Source: Rhodopseudomonas palustris (GTDB lineage: Bacteria; Pseudomonadota; Alphaproteobacteria; Rhizobiales; Xanthobacteraceae). Taken from it: a stretch of DNA of 64,000 nucleotides. The DNA lies in NCBI RefSeq assembly GCF_003031265.1, contig NZ_CP019966.1, positions 434,001 to 498,000 of the forward strand, in the 5' to 3' direction. Each line of letters opens with the position of its first letter. Within the stretch, counting starts at the first letter, position 1. The notes below the pieces were generated by a model that saw nothing but the letters and a program-made list of their open reading frames with translations, had not been told where the DNA came from and ran no database searches. Positions 34,046 through 48,492 of this stretch are shown one piece after another. The translations under genes and the position numbers were made by a program.

Positions 34046-34855
34046 ATGCAACAACTGATGCAGGGTAAGCGCGGGCTGATCATGGGCGTCGCCAACGACC
34101 ATTCGATCGCTTGGGGCATGGCGAAGACGCTGCACGCCCACGGCGCCGAACTCGCCTTCACCTATCAGGGCGAAGCGCTGGCCCGGCGGGTCAAGCCGCT
34201 GGCGCAGTCGCTGAATTCCGATCTGGTGCTGCCCTGCGACGTCGAAGACGTCGCCAGCGTCGATGCGGTGTTCGATACGCTGAAGGACAAGTGGGGCAAG
34301 CTCGACTTCGTCATTCACGCGATCGGCTTCTCCGACAAGAACGAGCTGCGCGGTCAGTACATCGACACCAGCCGCGCGAACTTCTCGCGCACCATGGTGA
34401 TCTCCTGCTTCTCCTTCACCGAGGTCGCCAAGCGGGCCGCCGCGCTGATGCCGGATGGCGGCGCGATGATTACGCTGACTTTCGGCGCCTCCGAGCGCGC
34501 GATGCCGAACTACAACGTGATGGGTCTTGCCAAGGCGGCGCTGGAAGCCAGCGTGCGCTATCTCGCCTGCGACCTCGGCCCGAAGGGCATCCGCGTCAAT
34601 GCGGTCTCGGCCGGTCCGGTACGGACGCTGGCCGGCGCGGGCATTGGTGATTCCCGCGCGATGTTCGGATTCATGGAAAAACACTCGCCGCTCGGCCGCG
34701 GCGTGACGCTGGAGGAACTCGGCGGCTCGGCGCTGTATCTCTTGTCGGACCTCTCCGGCGGCGTCACCGGCGAAACCCACTACGTCGATTCCGGCTACAA
34801 CATTGTGCTGATGCCGAAGCCGGACGCACTGAAGGCGGACGCCGACAAGGCGTAG
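34046..34855 (+). CDS. fabI: Enoyl-ACP reductase (NADH) FabI
   Basis: A 269-residue SDR-type reductase that completes each fatty-acid elongation cycle. From ATG at 34046 (MQQLMQGKRGLIMGVAND) the cofactor region is MGVANDHSIAWGMA. The catalytic Tyr-x6-Lys is YNVMGLAK, preceded by TFGASERAMPN. The C-terminus has VTGETHYVDSGYNIV. This enzyme class is the target of triclosan. Third gene after fabB, separated by a 158-bp gap holding a repeat. The frame from 33998 is excluded. Confidence 0.95.
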   Translation: MQQLMQGKRGLIMGVANDHSIAWGMAKTLHAHGAELAFTYQGEALARRVKPLAQSLNSDLVLPCDVEDVASVDAVFDTLKDKWGKLDFVIHAIGFSDKNELRGQYIDTSRANFSRTMVISCFSFTEVAKRAAALMPDGGAMITLTFGASERAMPNYNVMGLAKAALEASVRYLACDLGPKGIRVNAVSAGPVRTLAGAGIGDSRAMFGFMEKHSPLGRGVTLEELGGSALYLLSDLSGGVTGETHYVDSGYNIVLMPKPDALKADADKA

Positions 34856-34970
34856 CGGATAAGCCGGGCTCTCGCCCGTCGTCTCCTATCAGTCGGCAGT
34901 CTGGGCGAGGGGCGCTTTGCGTCTAGTCCAGCTGGCGCGATGAGTTGCGGCGAACGCTGCTGCCGTGCCC

Positions 34971-35155
34971 GCGTCGCCCTCACCCCACCCCTCTCCCGCA
35001 AGCGGGAGAGGGAGCGCGCCGTGCCGGTGGGACGCATCGAACTCAACGTTATCATCAATAATCAGATGAGCTAACGAATCCACGCGAGGCCTCTCCCCAA
35101 CCGCAGCGGGACTCCCTCTCCCGCTTGCGGGAGAGGGGTGGGGTGAGGGCGACGC
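34971..35155. repeat. 44-bp perfect inverted repeat pair flanking a 97-bp AT-richer core
   Basis: Bases 34971-35014 and 35112-35155 are perfect inverted copies of 44 bp (starting GCGTCGCCCTCACCCC), each of which also carries its own hairpin CTCTCCCGC/GCGGGAGAG. The core contains ATCAATAATCAGATGAGC. It lies in the roughly 360-bp gap between fabI and the DUF3060 gene. I see no ORF, so it behaves like a small palindromic mobile repeat (MITE/REP class). It could also fold as a very stable terminator for fabI. Confidence 0.7.
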
Positions 35156-35212
35156 GCGTCGCAGCATCGGTCATCCTGGCGAAAGCGGGGATGCAGCCGG
35201 CAGGCGACCCGC

Positions 35213-35731
35213 TTACTTCTTCCGCTTGATCGAATTCAGCGCGCCGGACGAGCGGACTTCGGGATTGGGGGCGCCGTCTGCCTTCGACCACTCGACGACC
35301 TGCTCGACGCCGCCGACGTCCAGACGCGACGGGCCGGACAGCACCAGCGTGATCTTGTTATTGGCGCCGGTGGCTTTCAGCTTGCCCGGCTCGTCGCCGG
35401 CTTCCAGCGTCGTCGTCACGGTGTTCTTCGCCACGCTGACCACGACGTCTTTGGCGCGGCCGCCGTTGACGATATTGTCCGAGCCCGACACCGACAGCGT
35501 CTGCCCCTGCTCGAAACTGACCTTGTGCTTGCTGCCATGCACCGTGATGGTGCGGCATTGGCCGGTCAGAGCGATCTCGTTCTCCGCGCCGTACACGCCG
35601 ACATTCTTGCCCTGACAGTCGATGTCGCGGCTGATTCCGATGCCTTGAATCGTCAGCTCATCGTCATCGGCATGAGCGAGGCCGACAACGGCCAGCATCG
35701 CAGCGGTGATCACAGGCAGGCGAAGCAGCAT
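35213..35731 (-). CDS. DUF3060 secreted protein
   Basis: 172 residues from ATG at 35731 (MLLRLPVITAAMLAVVGLAHA), with AAGGAAG upstream; a signal peptide ends at AHA. The rest is a beta-repeat domain typical of DUF3060: IDCQGKNVGVYGAENEIALTGQC, ITVHGSKHKVSFEQGQTLSVSGSDNIVNGG. These are right-handed beta-helix-like repeats and are probably periplasmic; the function is unknown. The C-terminus is basic (SIKRKK). Confidence 0.85.
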   Translation of the reverse strand: MLLRLPVITAAMLAVVGLAHADDDELTIQGIGISRDIDCQGKNVGVYGAENEIALTGQCRTITVHGSKHKVSFEQGQTLSVSGSDNIVNGGRAKDVVVSVAKNTVTTTLEAGDEPGKLKATGANNKITLVLSGPSRLDVGGVEQVVEWSKADGAPNPEVRSSGALNSIKRKK

Positions 35732-35962
35732 CAAGACTTCCTTGCGTTGTTGAAGGAACGCAAAGGAAAGCAAACCGATCAAGTATCGTCAACGCACGCC
35801 AGAAAAATGGAACCGGAGCGGCGACGCGCGGACATTTCGCGAGATGGCAAACTGATCGAGGTTCGAGTCCATCAAGCGTTGCTATCAGGCCCGCTTGCGG
35901 AAACGCAAAAGGGCGACCCGAAGGCCGCCCTTTCGTCTTCATCAACTAATCGTCGCCAGCGA
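35732..35962. other. Gap between DUF3060 gene and katG 3' end
   Basis: About 230 bp without a gene. It holds the DUF3060 promoter side and the katG terminator. Confidence 0.4.
35902..35933 (-). terminator. katG terminator
   Basis: On the minus strand AAAGGGCGGCC (35923-35933) pairs with GGTCGCCCTTT (35908-35918) around TTCG (35919-35922), followed by TGCGTTT. It lies 30 bp past the katG stop. Confidence 0.75.
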
Positions 35963-38423
<2,461 letters not shown>

Positions 38424-38444
38424 GCGATCAGATAAACTGATCGC
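38424..38444. promoter_or_regulatory. OxyR-type palindrome abutting the oxyR ATG
   Basis: Perfect 8-bp arms GCGATCAG (38424-38431) and CTGATCGC (38437-38444), with a 5-bp spacer, end exactly one base before the oxyR start codon. Related half-sites (GATCAG, ATCATCAGG) recur around 38384-38400. The site could hold OxyR and block its own translation or transcription while activating katG. Confidence 0.6.
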
Positions 38445-39383
38445 ATGATCTCCTTGAGGCAGCTTCGCTATCTGTCGGCCTTGGCCCGGCACGGCCATTT
38501 CGGCCGTGCCGCCGATGCCTGTTCGGTGACCCAGCCGGCATTGTCGATGCAGATCGCCGAGCTGGAGCGCACGCTCGGGGTGAAGGTGGTCGAACGCCGG
38601 CCAGGCGAAGTGTTTCTCACCGACATCGGCCGCGAGATCGCCCGGCGTGCCGAAGAGGTGCTGGCTGCGACCCGCGATCTGGTGGACTTCGCCCGCCACC
38701 GGGCCAAGCCGCTCACCGGCCGGCTCAGCCTCGGGGTGATTCCCTCGTTGGCGCCGTATCTGCTGCCGAAGGTGCTGCCGCTGCTGCAACAGCGTTTCCC
38801 CGAGTTGCGGCTGGAGCTGCGGGAAAGCCAGACCCGCCCGCTGGTGGCCGACGTGGTGAGCGGCGTGCTCGATGCCGCGCTGCTGGCGCTGCCTGCCGGG
38901 CATTCCGATCTCGACGCGATTCCGCTGTTCGACGACCCGTTCCTGCTCGCCGTGCCGGCCGAGGATCCGCGCTCGGAACAGACGCCGATCGGGGTCGAGG
39001 AGATCGACCAGTCGCGGCTGATCCTGCTGGAGGACGGTCACTGCCTGCGCGACCAAGCACTGGCGTTTTGCGCCACTGCGCGCAATCGCGGCATTCAGAT
39101 AGGTAGTGCCGGCACCGCCAGTTTCGGTGCGTCCAGCCTGACGACGGTGATTCAGATGGTCGCGGGCGGCTACGGCATCACGCTGATCCCGCAGATCGCC
39201 GCCGAGGTGGAGCGCCGTGATTCGCGGGTGAAGTTTCTGCGGCTGCGCCGGCCGCAGCCGGGCCGCAGCGTCGGCCTCGTCTTCCGCAAGACCTCGCCGC
39301 GCCGCGCCGACTTCGAGGCCTTCGGCGAGGTGGTGAAGCAGGGCATCATCGGCGACGTGCGGCGAGAGACCGCCGTCGCCTGA
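38445..39383 (+). CDS. oxyR: Hydrogen-peroxide regulator OxyR (LysR family)
   Basis: A 312-residue LysR regulator. The N-terminal winged helix is LRQLRYLSALARHGHFGRAADACSVTQPALSMQI, followed by an effector domain from residue about 95. The peroxide-sensing Cys pair is intact: EDGHCLRDQALAFC, matching E. coli Cys199 and Cys208 with the RDQ spacing. This makes OxyR much more likely than other LysR members. It is divergent from katG. Confidence 0.95.
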   Translation: MISLRQLRYLSALARHGHFGRAADACSVTQPALSMQIAELERTLGVKVVERRPGEVFLTDIGREIARRAEEVLAATRDLVDFARHRAKPLTGRLSLGVIPSLAPYLLPKVLPLLQQRFPELRLELRESQTRPLVADVVSGVLDAALLALPAGHSDLDAIPLFDDPFLLAVPAEDPRSEQTPIGVEEIDQSRLILLEDGHCLRDQALAFCATARNRGIQIGSAGTASFGASSLTTVIQMVAGGYGITLIPQIAAEVERRDSRVKFLRLRRPQPGRSVGLVFRKTSPRRADFEAFGEVVKQGIIGDVRRETAVA

Positions 39384-39394
39384 GACGGGCCGGT

Positions 39395-41077
39395 TCAGCC
39401 GGCCGCGATCGCGGCGGCTTCGGCGGCGGCGCGCTGCATGCTCGACGACATCTCGCTGGTCACCGTGCTCTGCTCCTCGACCGCCGCAGCCGTCGAGCTG
39501 ACGTATTCGCTGACGTTCTGGATCGCCGTCTTGATCTTGCCGAGCGCGCCGACGACATCGCCGGAAATGCTGGTGAGATTGCCGATCTCGGCACCGATCT
39601 TGTCGGTCGCCTGCTTGGCCTGATTGGCGAGGTTCTTCACCTCCGCCGCCACCACGGCGAAGCCTCGGCCTGCTTCGCCGGCGCGCGCCGATTCGATCGT
39701 TGCATTGAGGGCCAGCAGGTTGATCTGCCCGGTGATGTGATTGATCAGTTCGACGATGCCGCTCATCGCCTGAGCCGCATCGTTCAGCTGGTTGGCCTGC
39801 GAGTCGGCGGCATCGACTTCGCCGACCGCGTTCATCGCCGTCTGCCGCGACTTGGTCATTGCTTCGGAAATCTCGCGCACCGAGGCGTTGAGTTCTTCCG
39901 CCCCGGCCGCAACCGACTCCATCATGGCGCGGACGCGTTCATTGCCCATCCGGGTCAGCACCTGCCGCGTCGTGTCGGTGGCGTACTTCACCACCTTGAA
40001 CGGACGTCCATTGAGATCGAGGATCGGGTTGTACGACGCCTGGATCCAGACTTCCCTGCCACCCTTGCCGATCCGCTTATATTCCCCGGCTTGGTAATCG
40101 CCCCGTCCGAGCGCTGCCCAAAATGCCCGATAGGCCGCGGTCTCACGCTCGGCGGGATCGACGAACATGCTGTGGTGGCGGCCCTTGATCTCGCCCAGCG
40201 AGTAGCCGAGCGCGTGCAGGAAGTTGTCGTTGGCGTCCAGCACCGTGCCGTCGATGCCGAACTCGATCACCGCCTGCGACTTGCGGATCGCCTCGATCTG
40301 GCCGGAGAAGTCGGCGTTCTTCAGCTTCTGCGCCGTGACGTCGGTTGCGTATTTCACCACCTTGAACGGCTTGCCGCGCGCATCGAGGATCGGGTTGTAG
40401 GACGCCAGGATCCAGACCTCTTTGCCGCCCTTGCCGATCCGCTTGAACTCGCCAGGGAAGTATTCGCCGCGGTTGAGCCGTGACCAGAATTCACGGTAGT
40501 CGCTGCCGTCGCGCACCGATGGCTCGACGAACATGCTGTGATGCTTGCCCTTGATCTCGCCCAATGAGTACCCCATCGCGGCGAGAAAGTTATCGTTGGC
40601 TGTGAGGACGGTGCCGTCCATCGCAAACTCGATCACCGCCTGGGCGCGACCGATCGCCGCGAGCTTGCCGGCGTCTTCCAGCGAGTGGGTCTTCGCGGCG
40701 GTGATGTCGGCTGCAAACTTCACCACGCCGGTCGGCTTGCCGCTCTTGTCGAGGATGGGATTGTAGGACGCCTGAATCCAGACCTCACGCCCGCCCTTGC
40801 CGATGCGATGGAATTCGCCGGACTGATACTGACCGGCGCGCAGCGCGGTCCAGAATTCGCGATAGGCCGGGCTGTCGTGCTCGCTCGGATCGACAAACAT
40901 GCTGTGATGCTTGCCTTTGATCTCGGGCAGCGAGTAGCCGAGCGCGGCCAGGAAATTATCGTTGGCATCAATGACGTTGCCGTCGAGATTGAACTCGATC
41001 ACCGCCTGGGAGCGATTGAGCGCCGCGAGCATTGCTGCCGCGTGGTCATGACCGGCCGAGCGGGTGAAGGAGAACAT
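39395..41077 (-). CDS. Soluble methyl-accepting chemotaxis protein with three tandem PAS domains
   Basis: 560 residues from ATG at 41077 ([17 protein letters not shown]). Three PAS/PAC units repeat with an exact 122-residue (366-bp) period; QAVIEF recurs at residues 24, 146 and 268. Each carries [10 protein letters not shown] or [10 protein letters not shown] and [14 protein letters not shown] motifs. The MCP signalling domain follows, with the tip region [20 protein letters not shown]. No transmembrane segment is seen, so it is a cytoplasmic or Aer/BdlA-like receptor sensing an internal cue. Cofactor (haem or flavin) is unknown. Confidence 0.9.
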   Translation of the reverse strand: MFSFTRSAGHDHAAAMLAALNRSQAVIEFNLDGNVIDANDNFLAALGYSLPEIKGKHHSMFVDPSEHDSPAYREFWTALRAGQYQSGEFHRIGKGGREVWIQASYNPILDKSGKPTGVVKFAADITAAKTHSLEDAGKLAAIGRAQAVIEFAMDGTVLTANDNFLAAMGYSLGEIKGKHHSMFVEPSVRDGSDYREFWSRLNRGEYFPGEFKRIGKGGKEVWILASYNPILDARGKPFKVVKYATDVTAQKLKNADFSGQIEAIRKSQAVIEFGIDGTVLDANDNFLHALGYSLGEIKGRHHSMFVDPAERETAAYRAFWAALGRGDYQAGEYKRIGKGGREVWIQASYNPILDLNGRPFKVVKYATDTTRQVLTRMGNERVRAMMESVAAGAEELNASVREISEAMTKSRQTAMNAVGEVDAADSQANQLNDAAQAMSGIVELINHITGQINLLALNATIESARAGEAGRGFAVVAAEVKNLANQAKQATDKIGAEIGNLTSISGDVVGALGKIKTAIQNVSEYVSSTAAAVEEQSTVTSEMSSSMQRAAAEAAAIAAG

Positions 41078-41368
41078 TCCAGACCTTTCTCTGATACGGC
41101 CTCGCACGATGGCGCGACCACGAGGCAGAAGCTGGTCGCCATTTTGGTGAAGACGTCGTTAAGGTTGGCCTAGCCCCAGGGAAGCAGGCTGCACTCAATT
41201 ACCGAATTTATTGCAACCCAGGATTCGTACGGAGAACTAACAACACGCGCACTGGTAGCGACCGACATCCGCTGCCCTACGGAAGATGCGGCCAAACAAA
41301 AAGGGCGGCCCGGTGAGGCCGCCCTTGCTGGTGATTACTTGCTGCGACGGAGCGTCGCGCCGATGAGC
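41078..41368. other. Gap between the chemoreceptor gene and pnp
   Basis: About 290 bp with no gene; it holds the receptor's upstream region and the pnp terminator at 41296-41326. Confidence 0.4.
41294..41326 (-). terminator. Terminator of the nusA-pnp operon
   Basis: On the minus strand AAGGGCGGCC (41317-41326) pairs with GGCCGCCCTT (41301-41310) around 6 nt, followed by TTTGTTT. It lies about 45 bp past the pnp stop. Confidence 0.85.
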
Positions 41369-43537
<2,169 letters not shown>

Positions 43538-43877
43538 CGGGTCTTTCTTTCATCGGTTGTCGGGAAGACCGGACGCCAAATACCAAAAGACCATGCGCAA
43601 GATGGCGAGACGCTGACTGCGCGAGTGCACAAACAGCGTCCGGCGATCCTGCCATGGTCTTCAGTTGGGAAATGGCGTTCATTCCTCCCGGCTGCGGGGA
43701 AGACGCATCGGTCTTCGGTCCCGCACGGCGGGCTGGAGGCCCGTTGACGAGCTCAACCGCCGGAATGCGACTGAGCCGACTGACACGGGCGGATGGAAGA
43801 CTCGCCCGTGCGAACATCTTGCTTCGGCCGTCGCGGACGTGTCGTGGCACATCCGCTTTGGCCGGGTTTCCGACGCC
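43538..43877 (-). promoter_or_regulatory. Structured leader between rpsO and pnp
   Basis: About 340 bp without a gene. It has several stems, including CACGGGCG (43784-43791) with CGCCCGTG (43803-43810) and GGACGCTG/CAGCGTCC-type complementarity near 43610-43645. In E. coli the equivalent region carries the RNase III site used for pnp autoregulation; the same role here is inference. Confidence 0.5.
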
Positions 43878-44147
43878 TCAGCGACGGATGTTGTGCTTTT
43901 CGAGCAGCGCCTTGTAGCGCGCTTCGTCCTTCTTCTTGATGTAGTCGAGAAGCGAACGGCGCGTCGACACCAGCTTCAACAGCCCACGGCGGGAGTGATT
44001 GTCCTTGGTGTGGGTCTTGAAGTGCGTGGTCAGGTTGTTGATGCGTTCCGACAGGATCGCGACCTGAACCTCGGGCGAGCCGGTATCACCGGCCTTGGTG
44101 GCGCTGGTCTTGATGACTTCCGCTTTGCGTTCTGCGGTAATCGACAT
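43878..44147 (-). CDS. rpsO: 30S ribosomal protein S15
   Basis: An 89-residue protein that binds the 16S rRNA central domain early in 30S assembly. The signature is clear: [32 protein letters not shown], the conserved S15 core. It starts 2 bp after the truB stop. Normal length. Confidence 0.98.
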   Translation of the reverse strand: MSITAERKAEVIKTSATKAGDTGSPEVQVAILSERINNLTTHFKTHTKDNHSRRGLLKLVSTRRSLLDYIKKKDEARYKALLEKHNIRR

Positions 44148-44149
44148 CG

Positions 44150-45250
44150 TCAGATACTTTCCTTGCGAACGGCCGAGCTGGCAGTCAGCCCGGTGAGGTT
44201 GAAAACGCGCTTGGGGATGAGCTCGCCATTGCCGACTTCGGCGAGGGCCAGAAGCCGGCCTGCCACCGTGACATAGACTGTGCCGCTACAATGAGGCGCA
44301 TCCCGTCCGCGCAACAAAACGGCCTGGCCCCGATGGAGCCTTGCCGCATCAGCCCGAGTGACGGCCAGCGCCGGGATGTCGTCCAGCGCGGTCTCAACGG
44401 GCAGTAGCGCGTCGGCGAGGCTACCCTCGCCGGACGCCGCTCTATCGCACAAAGCCTGTAGTTCTTCCAGCGGAATCATGTCCGACTCGTCGAACGGCCC
44501 GACCACTGTGCGGCGCAGCGCGCAGATATGGCCGTAGCAGCCGAGCAGCCGGCCCATGTCGCGGGCGAGCGCCCGCACATAGGTGCCCTTGCCGCACTCG
44601 GCTTCGAACACCGAGCGGCCGTCATCTCCATGTTCCACAAGGGTTAATTCGTGGATCTCGACCGGACGCGGGACCAGCGGCACGACCTCGCCATCGCGCG
44701 CCAGATCATAGGCGCGCTCGCCCTGGATCTTCACGGCCGAATATTGCGGCGGAACCTGCTCGATCACGCCGGTAAACCGCGGGAGCAGCGCCATGATCGC
44801 CTCGGCGGTCGGCCGCTCCGGGCTGGTGGCAACCGCGCGGCCCTCGGTGTCGTCGGTATCCCGCTCCTCGCCCCACGCCACAGTGAACCGGTAGCGCTTG
44901 CGGCCGTCCATCACGAACGGCACCGTCTTGGTGGCTTCGCCCATCGCGATCGGCAGGCCGCCGGAGGCGAGCGGGTCGAGGGTGCCGGCATGGCCGGCGC
45001 GCTTGGCCGAGAACAGCCGCTTCAGCACCGCGACCGCCTGGGTCGAGGTCATGCCGATCGGCTTGTCCAGCACCACCCAGCCATGGACGTCGCGCTTGTC
45101 GCGGCGCGGCTTGCCATTGCCGCCGCCGCGATTGGCGTTGCGCGGGTCGTTGTTGTCGCGCGGCTTACGGATCTGCGCGGCGGATTCGTCGGCGCCGGCG
45201 TGCTGCACGTCGTGCGGGGCGAGCAGGGCGTCGGGGGTGGTCACGGTCAT
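44150..45250 (-). CDS. truB: tRNA pseudouridine-55 synthase TruB
   Basis: 366 residues from ATG at 45250. It forms pseudouridine 55 in the T-loop of most tRNAs. Residues about 1-57 form a basic, low-complexity N-terminal extension ([23 protein letters not shown]) not found in E. coli TruB. The catalytic Asp lies in [14 protein letters not shown], followed by [10 protein letters not shown]. The ATG overlaps the rbfA stop by one base (TAATG). The long frame to 45736 is antisense or out of frame and rejected. Confidence 0.95.
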   Translation of the reverse strand: MTVTTPDALLAPHDVQHAGADESAAQIRKPRDNNDPRNANRGGGNGKPRRDKRDVHGWVVLDKPIGMTSTQAVAVLKRLFSAKRAGHAGTLDPLASGGLPIAMGEATKTVPFVMDGRKRYRFTVAWGEERDTDDTEGRAVATSPERPTAEAIMALLPRFTGVIEQVPPQYSAVKIQGERAYDLARDGEVVPLVPRPVEIHELTLVEHGDDGRSVFEAECGKGTYVRALARDMGRLLGCYGHICALRRTVVGPFDESDMIPLEELQALCDRAASGEGSLADALLPVETALDDIPALAVTRADAARLHRGQAVLLRGRDAPHCSGTVYVTVAGRLLALAEVGNGELIPKRVFNLTGLTASSAVRKESI

Positions 45251-45663
45251 TAATCCTGGTCCGAATTCGGTTCGAGGTCTTTCTGGACTGCCGGCGAGCG
45301 CAGCAGTTTGTCGATCCGCTCGGCCTCGGCGAAACGTTCGTCGATGCGGAAGCGGAGTTCGGGGGCGAACTTCAAATTGACGCGGTGGGCGATCTCCCCG
45401 CGCAGGAAGCGCTTGTGATGCTCGAGCGCGTCGAGCACGAGCTTCTCGTCGCGGCCGCCGAGCGGCATCACGTAGATGGTCGCGAGCTTGAGGTCGGGCG
45501 ACATCCGCACCTCGGGCACGGTGACGAGGTGGCTTTCGAGCACCGGGTCGTGCACGCCGCCCTGGGCGAGGATCTCGGCCACGGCGTGGCGGATCAGCTC
45601 GCCGACGCGCAGCGAGCGGGTCGAGCCGCCGGGCGGGGAGCTCTTCTGGTTTTGGCGAGACAT
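45250..45663 (-). CDS. rbfA: 30S ribosome-binding factor A
   Basis: A 137-residue cold-shock-linked factor that matures the 16S 5' end. It shows the RbfA pattern: [41 protein letters not shown], then [25 protein letters not shown]. It ends overlapping truB by one base and follows infB by 174 bp of repeat-bearing DNA. Confidence 0.95.
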   Translation of the reverse strand: MSRQNQKSSPPGGSTRSLRVGELIRHAVAEILAQGGVHDPVLESHLVTVPEVRMSPDLKLATIYVMPLGGRDEKLVLDALEHHKRFLRGEIAHRVNLKFAPELRFRIDERFAEAERIDKLLRSPAVQKDLEPNSDQD

Positions 45664-45686
45664 GATGTTCTCTCAAATACTGCCGC

Positions 45687-45796
45687 CATGCCCGCGCCTG
45701 GCCGCGGGCATGCACGTCTTCGATGGGGCAAAGCAAGACGTGGACGGCCGGGACTTAGTCGCGAAGACGTGCTTCGCGCTTCGGCCCGGCCATGAC
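45687..45796. repeat. Palindromic repeat between rbfA and infB
   Basis: A perfect 10-bp hairpin CATGCCCGCG (45687-45696) and CGCGGGCATG (45703-45712), followed by a second, looser one (GGCCGGG near 45745 and CCCGGCC near 45785), ending CATGACG. It resembles the elements at 4745 and 33936 and lies inside the operon. Confidence 0.6.
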
Positions 45797-45837
45797 GCCT
45801 CAGTTCAATCCGAGCGTCTCGACTGTAAGAATCGGAC

Positions 45838-48492
45838 TTACAGCGAGCGCTGGATGGTCTCGACGCGGTAGCACTCGATGATGTCGCCTGCCCGCATGTC
45901 GGTGTAGTTCTCGAACGCCATGCCGCATTCCTGGCCGGCGACGACTTCCTTCACTTCGTCCTTGAAGCGCTTCAAGGTCGAAAGTTTGCCTTCGTGCACC
46001 ACGACGTTGTCGCGGATCAGGCGAACATTGGCGCCGCGCTCGACGGTGCCGTCGGTGACGCGGCAGCCGGCGACCTTGCCGACCTTGGAGATGTTGAAGA
46101 TCTCCAGGATCTGCGCGTTGCCCAGCATTGTTTCGCGCAGGGTCGGCGCGAGCAGGCCGCTCATCGCCTTCTTAATGTCATCCACCAGATCGTAGATGAT
46201 GTTGTAGTAGCGGATCTCGATGCCGTTGCGCTTGGCGGCCGCAGCGGCCTCCTTGTTGGCGCGGACCGAGAAGCCGAGGATGACGGCGTTGAAGCCTTCA
46301 GCCAGCGTGACGTCGCTCTCGCTGATGCCGCCGACGCCGGCGTGCAGGATGCGCGCGGCGACTTCGTCGGTGCCGAGCTTCTCCAGCGAGCCGAGGATCG
46401 CTTCCAGCGAGCCCTGCACGTCCGCCTTGACGATCAGCGGGAATTCCTTCCGGCCGGACGTCTTAAGCTGCGTCATCATCTGCTCGAGCGAGCCGCGCAT
46501 GCCGGAAACGGAGGCTGCGGACTTCTCGCGCTTCTGGTGCGCACGATAATCGGTGATCTGGCGGGCGCGGGCTTCGTTCTCGACCACCGCGAGGCGGTCG
46601 CCCGCTTCCGGCGGACCGTTGAAGCCGAGCACTTCGACCGGAACCGACGGACCGGCTTCCTGCACGGTCTCGCCCTGGTCGGAGATCAGCGCGCGGACGC
46701 GGCCCATCTCGGCGCCGGCCACGATGATGTCGCCGACCCGCAGGGTGCCGCGCTGAACCAGCACGGTGGCGACCGGACCACGGCCGCGATCGAGCTTGGC
46801 TTCGATCACGGTGCCTTCGGCCGGACGCTGGGTGTTGGTCTTGAGCTCCAGGATTTCGGCCTGCAGCGCGATCATCTCGAGCAGCTTGTCGAGATTGATC
46901 TTGTTCTTGGCCGACACCTCGACGTCGACGACGTCGCCGCCCATCGATTCCACCTGCACATTGTGCTGCAGCAGGTCGGTGCGGACACGGTCCGGCTTGG
47001 CGTCCGGCTTGTCGATCTTGTTGATCGCCACGATGATCGGAACGCCGGCCGCCTTGGCGTGATTGATCGCCTCGATGGTCTGCGGCATCACGCCGTCGTC
47101 GGCGGCGACCACCAGAACCACGATGTCGGTGACCTTGGCGCCGCGGGCACGCATCGCGGTGAACGCGGCGTGGCCGGGGGTGTCGATGAAGGTGATCTTC
47201 TTGCCGCTTTCCGGCGAGGTCACCTGATAGGCACCGATGTGCTGGGTGATGCCGCCGGCTTCGCCCGACACCACGTTGGCGTGGCGCAGCGCGTCGAGCA
47301 GCGAGGTCTTGCCGTGGTCGACGTGGCCCATCACGGTCACGACCGGCGAACGCGGCTCGGTATCGGTGGAATCGTCGACGACGTCGAACAGGCCTTCTTC
47401 CACGTCCGACGCGGCGACGCGCTTGACGGTGTGGCCGAGTTCTTCGGCGATCAGCTGCGCGGTGTCGGCGTCGATCACGTCGGTGATCTTGTGCATCGCG
47501 CCCTGCTTCATCAGCAGGCGGATCACGTCGACCGCACGTTCGGACATGCGGTTGGCGAGTTCCTGGATGGCGATCACTTCGGGAATAACGACTTCACGCA
47601 CCAACTTTTCTTTCGGCTCGTTCGAGGCGTGGCCCTTCAGCCGCTGGGTGCGGCGACGGAACGAGGCGATCGAACGTTCGCGCACGTCATCGGCATTGAG
47701 CGCGGTGACGACGGTGAGACGGCCGCGCTGCTTCGAGGCGCCCGGCTTGGCGGCCGGCTGCTTCGGTGCCGGCGCCGGACGGGCGGGGCCGCCCGGACGG
47801 CGGATCATCCGCGGCGCTTCATCGTCGTCGCCAGCTTCGGCCGCAACGGCCGGCGGACGGCCGGCCGGAGTCGGGGCGCGCGTCGTCGTGGTCGCCGGAC
47901 GGGCCGGCGCCGCACTCGCGGTGGTGGTCGTCGTCGACGTTTCGGCGGGCTTCTTGGCCGGCTCGGCGTCGCCGAAGCGCTTCTTGGCCTCGGTCTCGGC
48001 CTTGCGCTTGGCTTCGTCTTCCTGGCGGTGACGCTCTTCCTCGGCCTTGCGGCGCGCCTCGGCGGCTTCGCGCTCGGCCTTCTCGATCTTTTCCTGCTCG
48101 GCGCGGCGCTGGGCTTCGATCTCGGCCTGCTTGCGCTCCTCGATCTCGCGCACGCGGGCGTCGGCCAGCGCGGTGGCGCGGGCGGTGCGCTCGTCCTCGG
48201 TCAGGGTCCGCAGCACCATACCGCTGCGCGACTGCTGCGGCGCTGGGCGCGACTGCTGCCGGCTTGGCGCGGCTGGCGCCGGGGCGGGCTTCTTCGCAAC
48301 TTCGGGCGCTGCAGCCGCGGCTGGCTGGTCGCCGCCGACGCGCCGCTTGCCGCGCTTCTCGACCACCACCTGCTTGCTACGGCCGTGGCTGAAGCTCTGG
48401 CGCACGACGCCCTGCTCGACGCGCGGCTTCAGCGTCAAAGTCTTGGTCGGCATCGTCAGAGTCTTGTCGCCAGGAGTTTTCGTATCAACCAT
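45838..48492 (-). CDS. infB: Translation initiation factor IF-2
   Basis: An 884-residue GTPase that brings initiator tRNA to the 30S subunit. Residues about 90-185 are a charged Ala/Glu/Arg coiled-coil stretch ([19 protein letters not shown]), then a Pro/Ala-rich linker. GTPase motifs follow: [29 protein letters not shown]. Domain II and the C-terminal tRNA-binding domain complete it. The ATG overlaps the DUF448 gene by 8 bp. Confidence 0.97.
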   Translation of the reverse strand: MVDTKTPGDKTLTMPTKTLTLKPRVEQGVVRQSFSHGRSKQVVVEKRGKRRVGGDQPAAAAAPEVAKKPAPAPAAPSRQQSRPAPQQSRSGMVLRTLTEDERTARATALADARVREIEERKQAEIEAQRRAEQEKIEKAEREAAEARRKAEEERHRQEDEAKRKAETEAKKRFGDAEPAKKPAETSTTTTTASAAPARPATTTTRAPTPAGRPPAVAAEAGDDDEAPRMIRRPGGPARPAPAPKQPAAKPGASKQRGRLTVVTALNADDVRERSIASFRRRTQRLKGHASNEPKEKLVREVVIPEVIAIQELANRMSERAVDVIRLLMKQGAMHKITDVIDADTAQLIAEELGHTVKRVAASDVEEGLFDVVDDSTDTEPRSPVVTVMGHVDHGKTSLLDALRHANVVSGEAGGITQHIGAYQVTSPESGKKITFIDTPGHAAFTAMRARGAKVTDIVVLVVAADDGVMPQTIEAINHAKAAGVPIIVAINKIDKPDAKPDRVRTDLLQHNVQVESMGGDVVDVEVSAKNKINLDKLLEMIALQAEILELKTNTQRPAEGTVIEAKLDRGRGPVATVLVQRGTLRVGDIIVAGAEMGRVRALISDQGETVQEAGPSVPVEVLGFNGPPEAGDRLAVVENEARARQITDYRAHQKREKSAASVSGMRGSLEQMMTQLKTSGRKEFPLIVKADVQGSLEAILGSLEKLGTDEVAARILHAGVGGISESDVTLAEGFNAVILGFSVRANKEAAAAAKRNGIEIRYYNIIYDLVDDIKKAMSGLLAPTLRETMLGNAQILEIFNISKVGKVAGCRVTDGTVERGANVRLIRDNVVVHEGKLSTLKRFKDEVKEVVAGQECGMAFENYTDMRAGDIIECYRVETIQRSL

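Noticed and set aside
44150..45736. 528-residue extended TruB frame
   Set aside because: The upstream part overlaps rbfA in another frame and is Arg/Pro-rich; truB starts at 45250.
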